This document shows positions 18,717-27,054 of a DNA stretch of 34,835 nucleotides, piece after piece. Origin of the DNA: Mesorhizobium sp. (GTDB taxonomy: Bacteria; Pseudomonadota; Alphaproteobacteria; Rhizobiales; Rhizobiaceae); NCBI GenBank assembly GCA_022833215.1, contig JAIPUZ010000009.1, forward strand, positions 1 to 34,835. The letters run 5' to 3'. The position numbers and the translations under genes are program-made. The notes beneath the pieces were generated by a model, which saw nothing but the letters and a program-made list of their open reading frames with translations, was not told the origin of the DNA and did not search any database. Each line of letters opens with the position of its first letter. The first letter of the stretch is position 1.

Positions 18717-20237
18717 ATGCCGTTGCAACGCTCAACCACAGCGGACAAGAATATTGTGGACCGCCGCCAACCGCATCGCAACAGCGATGTGGCGCGCGCT
18801 GTGCGCAAGACCCGCGACCGTCTGGCGCAACAGGCCGGCAATCCCGATTTCGACCGCGAGATGCTGAAACTCCACGCCCGCGCCATGGTGGGCGGCGCCA
18901 TCTTCCTTCCCGGGCTGATACTGCTGGTCACCATTGGCGGAGCCGCCGCCGGCATGGGCAGCCAGATTCTGGTGTGGGGCGGCGTGTCGCTGCTTCTCAA
19001 CGCCGTGCTGCTGGTCGTTGCGCAGCGCATCGACAAGACCGATGCCGCCCTGATCAAACCCGGCTCGGCCCGCCGGGAATTCCTGTTTGCACACGCGCTT
19101 TCCGGCCTGGGCTGGGCTCATTTTGCCCTGCTGGGCTGCACGGCCTGCGCCGTGGACCAGTTCCATGTCGTGAAGGCAGTCACGCTCTTGCTGGCCATGG
19201 CCGCCACCGCCATCATGACCTCGTCGCTCAGCGGAGCCCTGCTCGCGACTTTCGCCCTGCCCGTAATAGTCTACGCTTATGCTTCCAAATGGCCGATGGC
19301 TCCCATCGACATGATGATGCTGGCGCTTCTGGCCGTCGCCCTGCCCTTCCTTTCCTATGTCGCACGCCATCTCAACCGCTCGTCGGTCATGCTGCTTTCC
19401 TTCCGTTCCGAAAAGGATGCGCTGATCGCCGAGCTGGAAACCGCCAAGGCCATGTCGGACGAGGCCCGCCACCGCGCCGAGGAAGCCAATCTGGCCAAGT
19501 CGCGCTTCCTCGCATCCATGAGCCACGAGTTGCGCACGCCGCTGAACGCCATCCTCGGTTTCTCGGAGGTAATGGCCAACGAGGTTCTGGGGCCGGTCGG
19601 CAACGAGACCTACAAGGATTATGCCGGCGACATCCATCAGTCCGGCCAGCACCTGCTCAATCTCATCAACGAAATCCTCGATCTGTCGCGCATCGAGGCC
19701 GGCCGCTACCAGCTTCAGGAAGAGCCGGTGGAACTGGCCCTGCTCGCCGAAGACAGTTGTCACATGATGGAGCTTCGGGCGCGCAACAAGGGCATCCGCA
19801 TCGTCCAGCAATTCGAGCCGACGCTGCCGCGTCTGTTCGCGGACGAGCGCGCCATCCGCCAGATCCTGCTCAACCTGCTTTCGAACGCCATCAAGTTCAC
19901 GCCCACCGGTGGCGAAATCCGCGTACGGGTCGGCTGGACGGCCGGCGGCGGTCAGTACATCTCGGTGAAGGACAACGGCCCCGGCATTCCGCAGGACGAG
20001 ATTCCGGTCGTCCTCGCCGCATTCGGTCAGGGTGCGATTGCCATAAAGAACGCGGAACAGGGAACGGGTCTTGGCCTGCCTATCGTGCAGGGGCTCGTCG
20101 CCATGCATGGCGGCGAGTTCGAACTGCATTCGCAGTTGCGCGAAGGCACGGAGGCGATCGTCATCTTTCCGCCGTCACGCGTCATGGAAGAACTCCCTGC
20201 CCTGCCGACAAGGATCGCCGCCAACGCAGGCTGGTGA
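18717..20237 (+). CDS. Membrane sensor histidine kinase, PleC/DivJ/PdhS-type
   Basis: A 506-residue kinase with a cytoplasmic N-terminal tail (1-55), about six membrane segments between residues 56 and 217 (with FLPGLILLVTIGGAA, LVWGGVSLLLNAVLLVV, VTLLLAMAATAIM, LLATFALPVIVYAYA, MMLALLAVALPFLSYV), a short coiled coil, and a HisKA domain with His270 (SRFLASMSHELRTPLNAILGF). The HATPase domain follows: NLLSNAIKFTP, DNGPGIPQDE, EQGTGLGLPIV. The H-box neighbourhood (GFSEVMANEVLGPVGNETYKDYA) is the kind seen in the PleC/DivJ/PdhS kinases that act on DivK in alphaproteobacteria; which one is not decided. There is no receiver domain. The start is ATG 18717; a TTG at 18705 is in frame. It ends 15 bases from convergent cobT. 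Confidence 0.85.
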   Translation: MPLQRSTTADKNIVDRRQPHRNSDVARAVRKTRDRLAQQAGNPDFDREMLKLHARAMVGGAIFLPGLILLVTIGGAAAGMGSQILVWGGVSLLLNAVLLVVAQRIDKTDAALIKPGSARREFLFAHALSGLGWAHFALLGCTACAVDQFHVVKAVTLLLAMAATAIMTSSLSGALLATFALPVIVYAYASKWPMAPIDMMMLALLAVALPFLSYVARHLNRSSVMLLSFRSEKDALIAELETAKAMSDEARHRAEEANLAKSRFLASMSHELRTPLNAILGFSEVMANEVLGPVGNETYKDYAGDIHQSGQHLLNLINEILDLSRIEAGRYQLQEEPVELALLAEDSCHMMELRARNKGIRIVQQFEPTLPRLFADERAIRQILLNLLSNAIKFTPTGGEIRVRVGWTAGGGQYISVKDNGPGIPQDEIPVVLAAFGQGAIAIKNAEQGTGLGLPIVQGLVAMHGGEFELHSQLREGTEAIVIFPPSRVMEELPALPTRIAANAGW

Positions 20238-20252
20238 GGTTCGGCGCCAGCG

Positions 20253-21251
20253 TCAGGCGCGCTGCGCCACAGCCATGCCCGAAGCCATCTGCACGGCAGC
20301 CTTCACCAGCCCTGCACCGAGCGCCGCTCCAACGCCCTCGCCATGGCCTATACCGAGATCGAGAACCGGTTCCATGCCGATGAATTCGGCAGCGCGCCGG
20401 TGGCCGGGTTCGGGCGACAGGCTTGCCAGAAGGCAATGGTCGAGCGCGCCGGGTTTGACCTTGTGCAGGACTGCGGCGGCCGCGGTTGCCGGAAACCCGT
20501 CGATCAGAACCGGGATGCGCTCCATGCGGGCAGCCAGAATGGCGCCGGCAATGGCCGCAAACTCACGGCCGCCCACGCGCGCCAGAGCCTCCAGCGGATC
20601 GTCGAGATGCGGACCGTGAAGATCCAGAGCCTGATCGACGATAGCCCCCTTGCGCGCCACGGCCGCCTCGTCTGCCCCGCTTCCGGGGCCGACCCAGTCC
20701 CGGCCCTCGCCTCCGAACAGCGCCGCCAGAAGTGCGGCCGCCACGGTGGAATTGCCCACGCCCATGTCGCCGAGGCAAAGCAGGTCCGAGCCGCCGGCAA
20801 TGGCCTCCATGCCGAATGCCATGGTCGCCGCGCAGCCGCGTTCGTCCAGCGCCGGCTCGCGGGTGATGTCGCCTGTCGGCAGGTCGAGCGCAAGGTCGAA
20901 CACCTTGAGCCCCAGATCGTAGGTCAGGCACACCTGATTGATGGCTGCGCCGCCAGCCGCGCACAATTCCACCGCTTCGGCGGTGGCCGTGACCGGGCGC
21001 GGTGAAACTCCATGCGCCGCCACACCATGCGTCCCAGCGAAAATGGCCACCAGTGGACGCGATACCTGTGGGTTGGCACGACCGGTCCAGCCGGCAAACC
21101 ACGCGGCGATGTCCTCCATCAGACCGAACGGCCCCTGCGCCAGAGCGGCCCTTGCGAACACCCGGCGGATATCGGCTTCGACCTTTTCATCCGGCTCCGG
21201 CAACTTGTCCAGAAGGACGCGGAAATCTTCGAACGGCAATGCGCTGACCAT
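20253..21251 (-). CDS. cobT: Nicotinate-nucleotide-dimethylbenzimidazole phosphoribosyltransferase
   Basis: Lower-ligand activation step of cobalamin synthesis: it makes alpha-ribazole phosphate from nicotinate mononucleotide and dimethylbenzimidazole (called CobU in some alphaproteobacterial naming). The 332 residues match the family. Visible blocks are LVAIFAGTHGVAAHGVSP, AGGAAINQVC, CLGDMGVGNSTVAAALLAALF, ARVGGREFAAIAGAILAA and VLIDGFPATAAA, plus the catalytic-glutamate region EPVLDLGIGHGEGVGAALGAGLVKAA near the C-terminus. No cobS lies beside it in the window, unlike the common divergent cobT-cobS pair. I see no cobalamin riboswitch upstream. The 210-base gap to the DUF1289 gene holds nothing else I can support. 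Confidence 0.96.
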   Translation of the reverse strand: MVSALPFEDFRVLLDKLPEPDEKVEADIRRVFARAALAQGPFGLMEDIAAWFAGWTGRANPQVSRPLVAIFAGTHGVAAHGVSPRPVTATAEAVELCAAGGAAINQVCLTYDLGLKVFDLALDLPTGDITREPALDERGCAATMAFGMEAIAGGSDLLCLGDMGVGNSTVAAALLAALFGGEGRDWVGPGSGADEAAVARKGAIVDQALDLHGPHLDDPLEALARVGGREFAAIAGAILAARMERIPVLIDGFPATAAAAVLHKVKPGALDHCLLASLSPEPGHRRAAEFIGMEPVLDLGIGHGEGVGAALGAGLVKAAVQMASGMAVAQRA

Positions 21252-21461
21252 GTGCGCCGGCTCCTTGCAAAACTGCCGTCCGCATAGCTCCCCCGCGCCT
21301 CACTGACAACCGTTCTCGCCAAAAACGGCAAAAGCCGGCGGCTCCGGAAAAGCTTGCATCATGGCAAAGGGTGCACCATGTGGGATAAGGTCCCGCTTCT
21401 TTGTTTGAGCATGGGGCAGGAAATCCGCTTCGCTTTCCGGCCGATGTTCAGGGAAACAATC

Positions 21462-21698
21462 ATGACGGCAATCGAGTCGCCCTGCATCCTCGTCTGTTCG
21501 ATAGACCTGAAAACCGGATACTGCTTCGGCTGCGGGCGCACGCGCGACGAGATAGCAGGCTGGATTTCCATGAGTTCGCAGCAGCGCCGGGAAATCATGA
21601 GCGAGCTCGCCGCCCGCCTCGAAACCGTCGAGCGCAAGCCTCGCCGCGAAACCCGCCGCGCCCGCATGGCGCGCGAACGCGCGGAGGCTTCGCGATGA
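21462..21698 (+). CDS. DUF1289 family protein
   Basis: A 78-residue protein with the family's conserved cysteine set: SPCILVCSIDLKTGYCFGCGRTRDEIAGW (C-x3-C-x8-C-x2-C), probably a small metal or iron-sulfur site. The C-terminal half is arginine-rich and helical (RKPRRETRRARMARERAEASR), as in other members. The ATG 21462 follows CAGGGA at 9 bases; the long in-frame stretch upstream lacks family resemblance. Its TGA overlaps the start of the protease gene (ATGA), so the two are translationally coupled. The function is unknown. Confidence 0.85.
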   Translation: MTAIESPCILVCSIDLKTGYCFGCGRTRDEIAGWISMSSQQRREIMSELAARLETVERKPRRETRRARMARERAEASR

Positions 21699-22399
21699 GC
21701 CGCACGCTCTGGATCATACTGGCTGTCATCGGTGTGGCTGCGATCCTGCTGATGATCAACCATGAATCGGGAACGACCCTCGGCTTCCTCAACGATGACT
21801 TCGCCGGCCTGATCTGGCTTGGCGTACTCGCCGCGGTCATAGGTGCGGGACTGCTGCGGTCAGGCCATCGCTTCGGTGAAATGGCGCGCAGTTTCGGCCT
21901 GTGGGCATTGATCGTCCTGGCGCTGGTGGCCGGCTACCAGTATCGCTACGAGTTGCAGGATTTCGGCAACCGCGTCACGGCCGGACTGATTCCCGGCAGC
22001 CCGCTCATGCTCGGCACCGAGGATGGCCGCGCCACAGTTGCACTGGACAAGGGGCGCGGCGGCCATTTCGAGGTGCGCATGGCGATCAACGGCACGCCGG
22101 TGCAGGCAATCGTCGATACCGGCGCGACAACGACAGTGCTGAGCGCTGAAGATGCACGCGCGGCCGGCTTCGATCCCCAGTCCCTCAACTATTCGGTCAG
22201 GGTTTCTACGGCGAACGGCACCGCCAGCGCCGCTGCCGTCCGGGCCGACGAAATCGTCGTCGGCAACATCTCGCGTCGCAACATGCCGGTATTGGTGGCC
22301 GCGCCCGGCGCGCTTCGCCAGAGCCTGCTCGGCATGAATTTCATCGGGTCGCTGTCCGGATTCGACGTGCGCGGCGACCGCATGGTCCTTCGCGACTGA
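21695..22399 (+). CDS. Membrane-bound retroviral-type aspartic protease (TIGR02281-like)
   Basis: A 234-residue clan AA aspartic-protease family protein. Three hydrophobic segments (about 4-21, 36-53 and 67-83) anchor it, and a periplasmic protease domain follows from about 105. The catalytic motif is Asp141-Thr-Gly-Ala (AIVDTGATTTVLS), and the flap/second conserved block is ADEIVVGNISRRNMPVLV with LLGMNFIGSLSGFDVRGDRMVL. Homodimerisation is expected because one DTG-type motif is present per chain. The substrate is unknown. The start overlaps the DUF1289 stop. A 15-bp tandem duplication includes its stop codon. Confidence 0.88.
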   Translation: MSRTLWIILAVIGVAAILLMINHESGTTLGFLNDDFAGLIWLGVLAAVIGAGLLRSGHRFGEMARSFGLWALIVLALVAGYQYRYELQDFGNRVTAGLIPGSPLMLGTEDGRATVALDKGRGGHFEVRMAINGTPVQAIVDTGATTTVLSAEDARAAGFDPQSLNYSVRVSTANGTASAAAVRADEIVVGNISRRNMPVLVAAPGALRQSLLGMNFIGSLSGFDVRGDRMVLRD

Positions 22400-22430
22400 A
22401 CAGGCCGCGACTGAACAGGCCGCGACCGAA
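22391..22430 (+). repeat. Tandem 15-bp repeat over a stop codon
   Basis: CGCGACTGAACAGGC occurs at 22391-22405 and 22406-22420, followed by a degenerate 10-base partial copy (CGCGACCGAA). The first unit contains the protease stop codon, so the protease frame ends inside the repeat. It looks like a slippage product in the gap before the DUF924 gene. Confidence 0.85.
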
Positions 22431-22447
22431 ACGGAAAAGGAGCCGAC

Positions 22448-22996
22448 ATGGATATTTCAGCCACCGACCCAGGCAGCGTGACAGGTTTCTGGCGCCAGTC
22501 AGGCCCCGAAGCCTGGTTTCGCAAGGACGAGGCGTTCGACGCAGATTTCAGATCGCGTTTCCTCGATCTGCACTATGCCGCCGCGCGTCGCGAACTGGAC
22601 CGCTGGGTCGGGGATGCGGAAGGCGCACTGGCCCTCATGATCCTGCTCGACCAGTTTCCCCGCAACTGCTTCCGGGGCACGGGCCACATGTTCGCGACCG
22701 ATCCGCTGGCGCGCCACTACGCAGCCAAAGCGATAGAGGCAGGACACGATCTGGCCGTCGACGAGCAGATACGCGTGTTCTTCTATCTGCCGTTCGAGCA
22801 TTCCGAGGACATTGCCGACCAGAAGCTTTCAGTCGAGCTGCACAAGGCGAATGCCGCCAGCTATCTGGAATATGCTGTGGACCATTACGACATCATCGAA
22901 CGCTTCGGCCGCTTTCCGCACCGCAACGGCCCGCTGGGCCGCGAAACGACGCCTGAAGAGAAAGCTTTTCTCGAAAATGGCGGTTTCGCCGGCTGA
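22448..22996 (+). CDS. DUF924 family protein
   Basis: A 182-residue helical protein matching the DUF924 family (YbiU/YcbJ-unrelated; function unknown). Typical features are the early FWRQSGPEAWFRKDEAFDADF stretch, LDQFPRNCFRGTGHMFATDPLA and the acidic SEDIADQKLSVELHKANAASY helix pair, then a C-terminal FGRFPHRN motif with a conserved His. The start ATG follows AAAGGAG by 6 bases. It is transcribed after the protease gene with a 48-base gap holding the 15-bp repeat. It ends 9 bases before the convergent folK gene. Possible enzymatic function is not known. Confidence 0.85.
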   Translation: MDISATDPGSVTGFWRQSGPEAWFRKDEAFDADFRSRFLDLHYAAARRELDRWVGDAEGALALMILLDQFPRNCFRGTGHMFATDPLARHYAAKAIEAGHDLAVDEQIRVFFYLPFEHSEDIADQKLSVELHKANAASYLEYAVDHYDIIERFGRFPHRNGPLGRETTPEEKAFLENGGFAG

Positions 22997-23005
22997 ACAA
23001 GGGAT

Positions 23006-23518
23006 TCAGCCGCGCCACCACTCCCGTCCGGAAGCAAGGCGTTCTATGCCGCCGGTATCCACCGCCGCCACGCGCTTCTCGACCGGCCTGCCGCCTATGT
23101 CGAGGCCGGGAGCGAGCTCGGCCAGCGGCGCTAGCACGAAGGCGCGCTCCAGCATGCGCGGATGAGGCACTTCGAGCCCGGCTTCATGGATGATGCGGTC
23201 ATCGAAAATCAATATATCGATGTCGATGAGGCGGGGTCCCCACCGCTCCTCGCGCACCCGCTTCAGCCGGCGCTCCGTTTCGAGACACAGTTCCAGAAGC
23301 TGCTGCGGCTGCAGGGACGTGGAAAGTTCCGCCGCTGCGTTCATGAAGTGGGGCTGATCGAGCTTTCCCCATGGCGGCGTACGGTAGAGCGAGGACACCG
23401 CGCTCACCCGCACATGCGGATGGGCATCGAGCATGCCGAGCGCGGCGGCCATGGCCTTTTCCGGATCGCCAAGATTGCCGCCCAGACTCACGAAGACGCG
23501 GCTATTGTGGCCAGGCAA
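23006..23518 (-). CDS. folK: 2-amino-4-hydroxy-6-hydroxymethyldihydropteridine pyrophosphokinase
   Basis: Transfers pyrophosphate from ATP to 6-hydroxymethyl-7,8-dihydropterin in folate synthesis. The 170-residue product has the HPPK signature VFVSLGGNLGDPEKAM, the SLYRTPPWG loop, FMNAAAEL and the metal-binding motif RWGPRLIDIDILIFDD with the conserved Asp pair, then VPHPRMLERAFVLAPLAELAP. Its start overlaps the last 17 bases of folB, so it is translated from the same mRNA as the third gene of folP-folB-folK. Confidence 0.96.
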   Translation of the reverse strand: MPGHNSRVFVSLGGNLGDPEKAMAAALGMLDAHPHVRVSAVSSLYRTPPWGKLDQPHFMNAAAELSTSLQPQQLLELCLETERRLKRVREERWGPRLIDIDILIFDDRIIHEAGLEVPHPRMLERAFVLAPLAELAPGLDIGGRPVEKRVAAVDTGGIERLASGREWWRG

Positions 23519-23861
23519 CTGTCACCTCGACGTAGTCCAGAACGCCGCGCACCGGCGCATTCGGCTTGCGAACGGTGATCTCCGAACGCCGGATCTGCGG
23601 AAATCGCGCCGCAAGCGCCTTCGCCACCTCATGCGCCAGCGTCTCGATCAGGAAATGCCGGCGGCCGGTCACCATCTCCTCGATCACCTGAAAAGCCACG
23701 CCGTAGTCGACGGTTGCATCCATCGAGTCCGCTTCGAGCGGCTTGCTCGGTTCGACGTGCATCACCGCATCGACGTAGAAGCGCTGGCCGAGCCGTTCCT
23801 CCTCGTCCAGCAGTCCGTGCCTTGCGAAGAAAGCGCAATTCTTCATGCGTATGGTGTACAT
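23502..23861 (-). CDS. folB: Dihydroneopterin aldolase
   Basis: Cleaves 7,8-dihydroneopterin to 6-hydroxymethyldihydropterin, the substrate of FolK. The 119 residues match the family: IRMKNCAFFARHGLLDEEERLGQRFYVDAVM (the ARHG start motif with the active-site His region), VDYGVAFQVIEEMVTGRRHFLIETLAHEVAKAL (with the catalytic Glu/His segment) and a C-terminal strand KPNAPVRGVLDYVEVTV with the family's typical K-P. ATG 23861 lies 3 bases after the folP stop, so it is co-translated. The gene overlaps folK by 17 bases. Confidence 0.95.
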   Translation of the reverse strand: MYTIRMKNCAFFARHGLLDEEERLGQRFYVDAVMHVEPSKPLEADSMDATVDYGVAFQVIEEMVTGRRHFLIETLAHEVAKALAARFPQIRRSEITVRKPNAPVRGVLDYVEVTVAWPQ

Positions 23862-23864
23862 GTT

Positions 23865-24722
23865 CTAGTGTCCGGACAGGGCGGCAAGACGGGATTGACG
23901 CGCAAGCATAGCATCTGCGACGGCCAGGGCATCCATGTTGATTGCGACATCGTGGACGCGAAAAAGCTGGGCGCCTTTCAGACGAAGAATGACGCTGGTG
24001 GCTGCCGTTCCCGCATCGCGATGCGGTGCTTCGCGTCCGGTGATCGCCCCGATGAACCGCTTGCGCGAGGTCCCCGCCATCAGCGGAAAGCCCAGCGCAT
24101 GCAGTTCCTCGAAGCGCGCCATCAGGTCGAGGTTGTCCTCGGGCGTCTCCTTGGCGAAGCCGAAGCCGGGGTCGAGCACGATGCGCGCATCGTCGATGCC
24201 GGCCTCACGGGCGATTTCCAGCGACCGGCGCAGGAACAGGAACTGGTCTTCGACGGGATCGGCCAGCTTCTCGCGCTCCCGCCCCGTATGCATGATCACC
24301 AGCCCCGCCCCGGTATCCGCCGCCACCCTGGCGATGCCCGGCTCGCGCTGAAGCCCCCACACATCGTTGACGATATGCGCGCCCGCCGCCACCGCCAGCC
24401 GCGCCGTCTCTTCCCGGTATGTATCCACGGAAATGAGCGCCCCATGGAGCGAAGCCAGTGCCTCGATTACCGGCAGGACTCGCTTCTGCTCCTCGGCTGC
24501 GCTGACGGGCGTGGCCATGGGGCCGGTGGATTCACCTCCGACATCGATGATCGCCGCGCCCTGCCCGATCATCAGGCGGGCCTGCGCCACCGCCTCGTCG
24601 GGCGTGGCATATAGGCCCCCGTCCGAAAAGCTGTTCGGGGTCACGTTCAGGATACCCATCACCACGGAACGCAACCCGAGATCGATATGGCGACCATGCG
24701 CCAGATGCCACTGTCTCATCAT
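23865..24722 (-). CDS. folP: Dihydropteroate synthase
   Basis: Joins 6-hydroxymethyldihydropterin pyrophosphate to p-aminobenzoate; the target of sulfonamides. The 285 residues contain VMGILNVTPNSFSDGG, IIDVGGESTGP, ISVDTYREETARLAVAAGAHIVNDVWG, VLDPGFGFAKE (pterin site), PLMAGTSRKRFIGA (the SRK loop) and a C-terminal RVHDVAIN helix. The start at 24722 begins MMRQW; the second Met (24719) has the better ribosome site, so the end may be 3 bases shorter. First gene of the folP-folB-folK operon, divergent from the DUF922 gene with an 82-base gap that must hold both promoters. Confidence 0.96.
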   Translation of the reverse strand: MMRQWHLAHGRHIDLGLRSVVMGILNVTPNSFSDGGLYATPDEAVAQARLMIGQGAAIIDVGGESTGPMATPVSAAEEQKRVLPVIEALASLHGALISVDTYREETARLAVAAGAHIVNDVWGLQREPGIARVAADTGAGLVIMHTGREREKLADPVEDQFLFLRRSLEIAREAGIDDARIVLDPGFGFAKETPEDNLDLMARFEELHALGFPLMAGTSRKRFIGAITGREAPHRDAGTAATSVILRLKGAQLFRVHDVAINMDALAVADAMLARQSRLAALSGH

Positions 24723-24804
24723 GCCTGCCGTTCAGCCTGTGGCGATTGACCGCTTTTTCGTTGCGCCGAAAGCCGCCGTAACGCAAGGTGCAGCCAGAGA
24801 CAAC

Positions 24805-25422
24805 ATGATGAAGAAAATTTTCCTCTCCCTTATCATCGCGGCCGGAACCGCGGCGCCCGCCGCCTCGGAAACCGTTTCGAAAAGCTACAGCTATTTCGGC
24901 GTCGGCGGCACCACATTCGAGCAGATCGAAAACGATCTCTTCAAACGTGGACCCCATGTGAAATCGACCGGCCTGCGCCATCCGGGCGCGACGCGGATGA
25001 ACTTCACCACCAGGATCGGCTACGCCAACGATGGCCGCCATTGCCGCATCGTATCCGCGGACACCACGGTAAAGGCCAGCATCGTGCTTCCGAGATGGCG
25101 GCAGCGCAGCCGCGCGAACACCGAAGTCCGCATTTTCTGGGATACGCTGTTCGCCGATATCAAGAGGCATGAGGAACGCCATGTCGAGATCGCAAAGGCG
25201 CACGCCCGCGAACTCGAACAGACATTGAGGAAGCCGGCACGATACAGGACCTGCGAGGAAGCCGCGGCCAGGGCCAGAGAGATTTCGGCCAGGGTGCTCG
25301 CGAAGCACGACCGCGCCCAGATCGAATTCGACCGCATCGAAGGCATCAACTTCGAAAACAGGCTGCTGCGCCTGTTGCTCTATCGCATCGAACGGCAGGA
25401 TAAGGCCGCAAAGCAGAGTTGA
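24805..25422 (+). CDS. Secreted DUF922-type zinc protease
   Basis: A 205-residue exported protein with a Sec signal peptide (about residues 1-21, IFLSLIIAAGTAAPAASE, cleavage after AAS/ASE) and a mature domain with the zinc-protease signature HEERH (in IKRHEERHVEIAK), which fits the DUF922 family of putative secreted Zn-dependent proteases. Two cysteines (RHCRIV and RTCEEA) flank it and could form a disulfide. The start is the first Met of MMKK, with AGAGA as a weak ribosome site 5 bases upstream. Cell-envelope substrate unknown. An in-frame extension upstream would run through the folP promoter and was not used. Confidence 0.85.
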   Translation: MMKKIFLSLIIAAGTAAPAASETVSKSYSYFGVGGTTFEQIENDLFKRGPHVKSTGLRHPGATRMNFTTRIGYANDGRHCRIVSADTTVKASIVLPRWRQRSRANTEVRIFWDTLFADIKRHEERHVEIAKAHARELEQTLRKPARYRTCEEAAARAREISARVLAKHDRAQIEFDRIEGINFENRLLRLLLYRIERQDKAAKQS

Positions 25423-25468
25423 CGCGCGCCCTGCGCGCCCACCGTTTCTAAATCGGAGAAAAACAATA

Positions 25469-26953
25469 ATGGACCAGCCGATTGGCGGCCAGCCGAAAGG
25501 GGCCGTTCCCAGCTTCTCGCTCACCGACGGCGAAAAGAACGTCATCATAGCAGGCGTGCTTCTTGCCATGCTGCTGGCCGCTCTCGACCAGACCATTGTC
25601 GCGCCTGCCCTGCCAACCATGGCCGCCACGCTCGGTCATGCCGAATATCTGTCCTGGGTGGTGACGGCATATCTGCTCACCGCGACCGCGGTCGCCCCTC
25701 TGTACGGCAAGGTTTCCGATATTTACGGTCGCCGTCCTGTCATTTTCGCAGCGATCTTGATTTTTCTGGCCGGCTCCGTCATCTGCGCCCTTGCGCCCAA
25801 CATGCTGGTTCTCATAGCCGGCCGTGCCGTGCAGGGACTTGGCGGCGGCGGCTTGTTCGCGCTGACGCAGACCGTGATCGGAGACCTCGTGCCGCCGCTC
25901 GAACGCGCCCGCTATGCCGCCTGGATTTCCGGCACATGGGCGGTTGCCAGCGTCGCCGGCCCCTTGCTCGGCGGCGCCTTTGCCGAACACCTGCACTGGT
26001 CGCTGATCTTCTGGATCAACCTGCCCCTCGGGCTCATCGCCATAGCCGTCGTCAACAAGCCGCTGAAGAAACTCGCCATCGCCGGCACCAGACACAGAAT
26101 CGACGGCTGGGGCGCGCTGCTGCTCATCGTCGCAACCTCCATGTTGCTGCTGGCTATCAACTGGGGCGGTAACCGCTATGCCTGGAGCGATCCGCAGATC
26201 GCAGGACTTCTGGCGGGTTCGGGCGCACTCTGGTTCCTCTTCGGCCTGCGGCTGCGCATGGCCGATGAACCGCTGGTGTCGCTGGAAGTTCTGGGCAATC
26301 GCGTCGTGCTGGCCGGCACGGTCACAATGTTCCTTCTGCAAGGCGGCAGCATCGGACTTGCCGTCTATCTTCCGGTTTACATGCAGGCCACACTGGGACT
26401 GTCGCCGGGCGACACGGGTCTGGCGATGCTCGGTCTTCTGCTGGGAATGACAGCCGGCGCCGGCATAAGCGGCCGGCTCGTTCCGCGCATAGAGAACTAC
26501 AAGCGCATAGCGCATATCGGTCTAACCTGTGCCGTTCTGAGCCTCTTCGCGCTCGCCTGCATTGCCGATCGGGCACATCTTCTGGAGGTGGAGCTTGCCA
26601 CCACCATCGTCGGGATCGGCATCGGCACGATTTTCCCGGTTTCGACAATCGCGGTGCAGAACGCTGTGGAGAAGAGGGACCTCGGCATCGCAACGGGCCT
26701 GCTGACGTTCCTGCGCTCTCTGGGAGGTGCGGTCGGCGTTGCCGCGCTCGGCGCCATCGCCCTCGGCAACGATCTCCCGCTTGCGGGCGAAGGCGCGATG
26801 GCGGCTGAAGTCGCCGGCCCTCACGGATCGTTCTCGATCATATTCGTCGCTGCGGGCGCCATGCTGGCCGCCTCGCTGTTGACGTTCGCCTTCATGCCGC
26901 AGAAGCCTTTGCGCGGCTACGATGCTGCTGACGCCCCGATCATGCCGGAGTGA
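25469..26953 (+). CDS. DHA2-type major facilitator superfamily exporter
   Basis: A 494-residue drug:H+ antiporter-like protein with about 14 membrane segments. Visible motifs: LDQTIVAPALPTM (motif D1), GKVSDIYGRRPVIFAA (motif A), RAVQGLGGGGLFALTQTVIGD (motif B), and WISGTWAVASVAGPLLGGAFAEHLHW (motif C, typical of exporters). This architecture is typical of EmrB/QacA-type multidrug exporters. The start ATG follows CGGAGAA by 9 bases (47 bases after the DUF922 stop). The substrate is unknown and there is no adjacent EmrA-like adaptor, so it likely acts alone. A hairpin at 26962-26992 follows its stop codon. Confidence 0.92.
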   Translation: MDQPIGGQPKGAVPSFSLTDGEKNVIIAGVLLAMLLAALDQTIVAPALPTMAATLGHAEYLSWVVTAYLLTATAVAPLYGKVSDIYGRRPVIFAAILIFLAGSVICALAPNMLVLIAGRAVQGLGGGGLFALTQTVIGDLVPPLERARYAAWISGTWAVASVAGPLLGGAFAEHLHWSLIFWINLPLGLIAIAVVNKPLKKLAIAGTRHRIDGWGALLLIVATSMLLLAINWGGNRYAWSDPQIAGLLAGSGALWFLFGLRLRMADEPLVSLEVLGNRVVLAGTVTMFLLQGGSIGLAVYLPVYMQATLGLSPGDTGLAMLGLLLGMTAGAGISGRLVPRIENYKRIAHIGLTCAVLSLFALACIADRAHLLEVELATTIVGIGIGTIFPVSTIAVQNAVEKRDLGIATGLLTFLRSLGGAVGVAALGAIALGNDLPLAGEGAMAAEVAGPHGSFSIIFVAAGAMLAASLLTFAFMPQKPLRGYDAADAPIMPE

Positions 26954-26961
26954 CAAAGTCA

Positions 26962-26992
26962 GAGCAGCGGGCGTTCTGAACGAACGCTGCTC
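26962..26992 (+). terminator. Bulged hairpin after the MFS gene, possible terminator
   Basis: GAGCAG (26962-26967) pairs with CTGCTC (26987-26992) and CGTTC (26972-26976) with GAACG (26982-26986), leaving a 4-base bulge and a 5-base loop, 9 bases after the stop. Only a broken T-rich stretch (CTTCTATTTCT) follows, so it is a weak candidate. Confidence 0.4.
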
Positions 26993-27054
26993 CGGCTTCT
27001 ATTTCTGGCTGAATTTATGCAGCGTCAGACGCTTCCGCCCGACTGCAAAGTGCC

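Noticed and set aside
18732-20129. A 465-codon minus-strand frame across the histidine kinase
   Set aside because: Antisense to a kinase with intact H, N and G boxes.
21252-21461. Cobalamin riboswitch upstream of cobT
   Set aside because: I looked for a B12-box-like sequence and pairing elements in the 210-base gap and saw none I could support.
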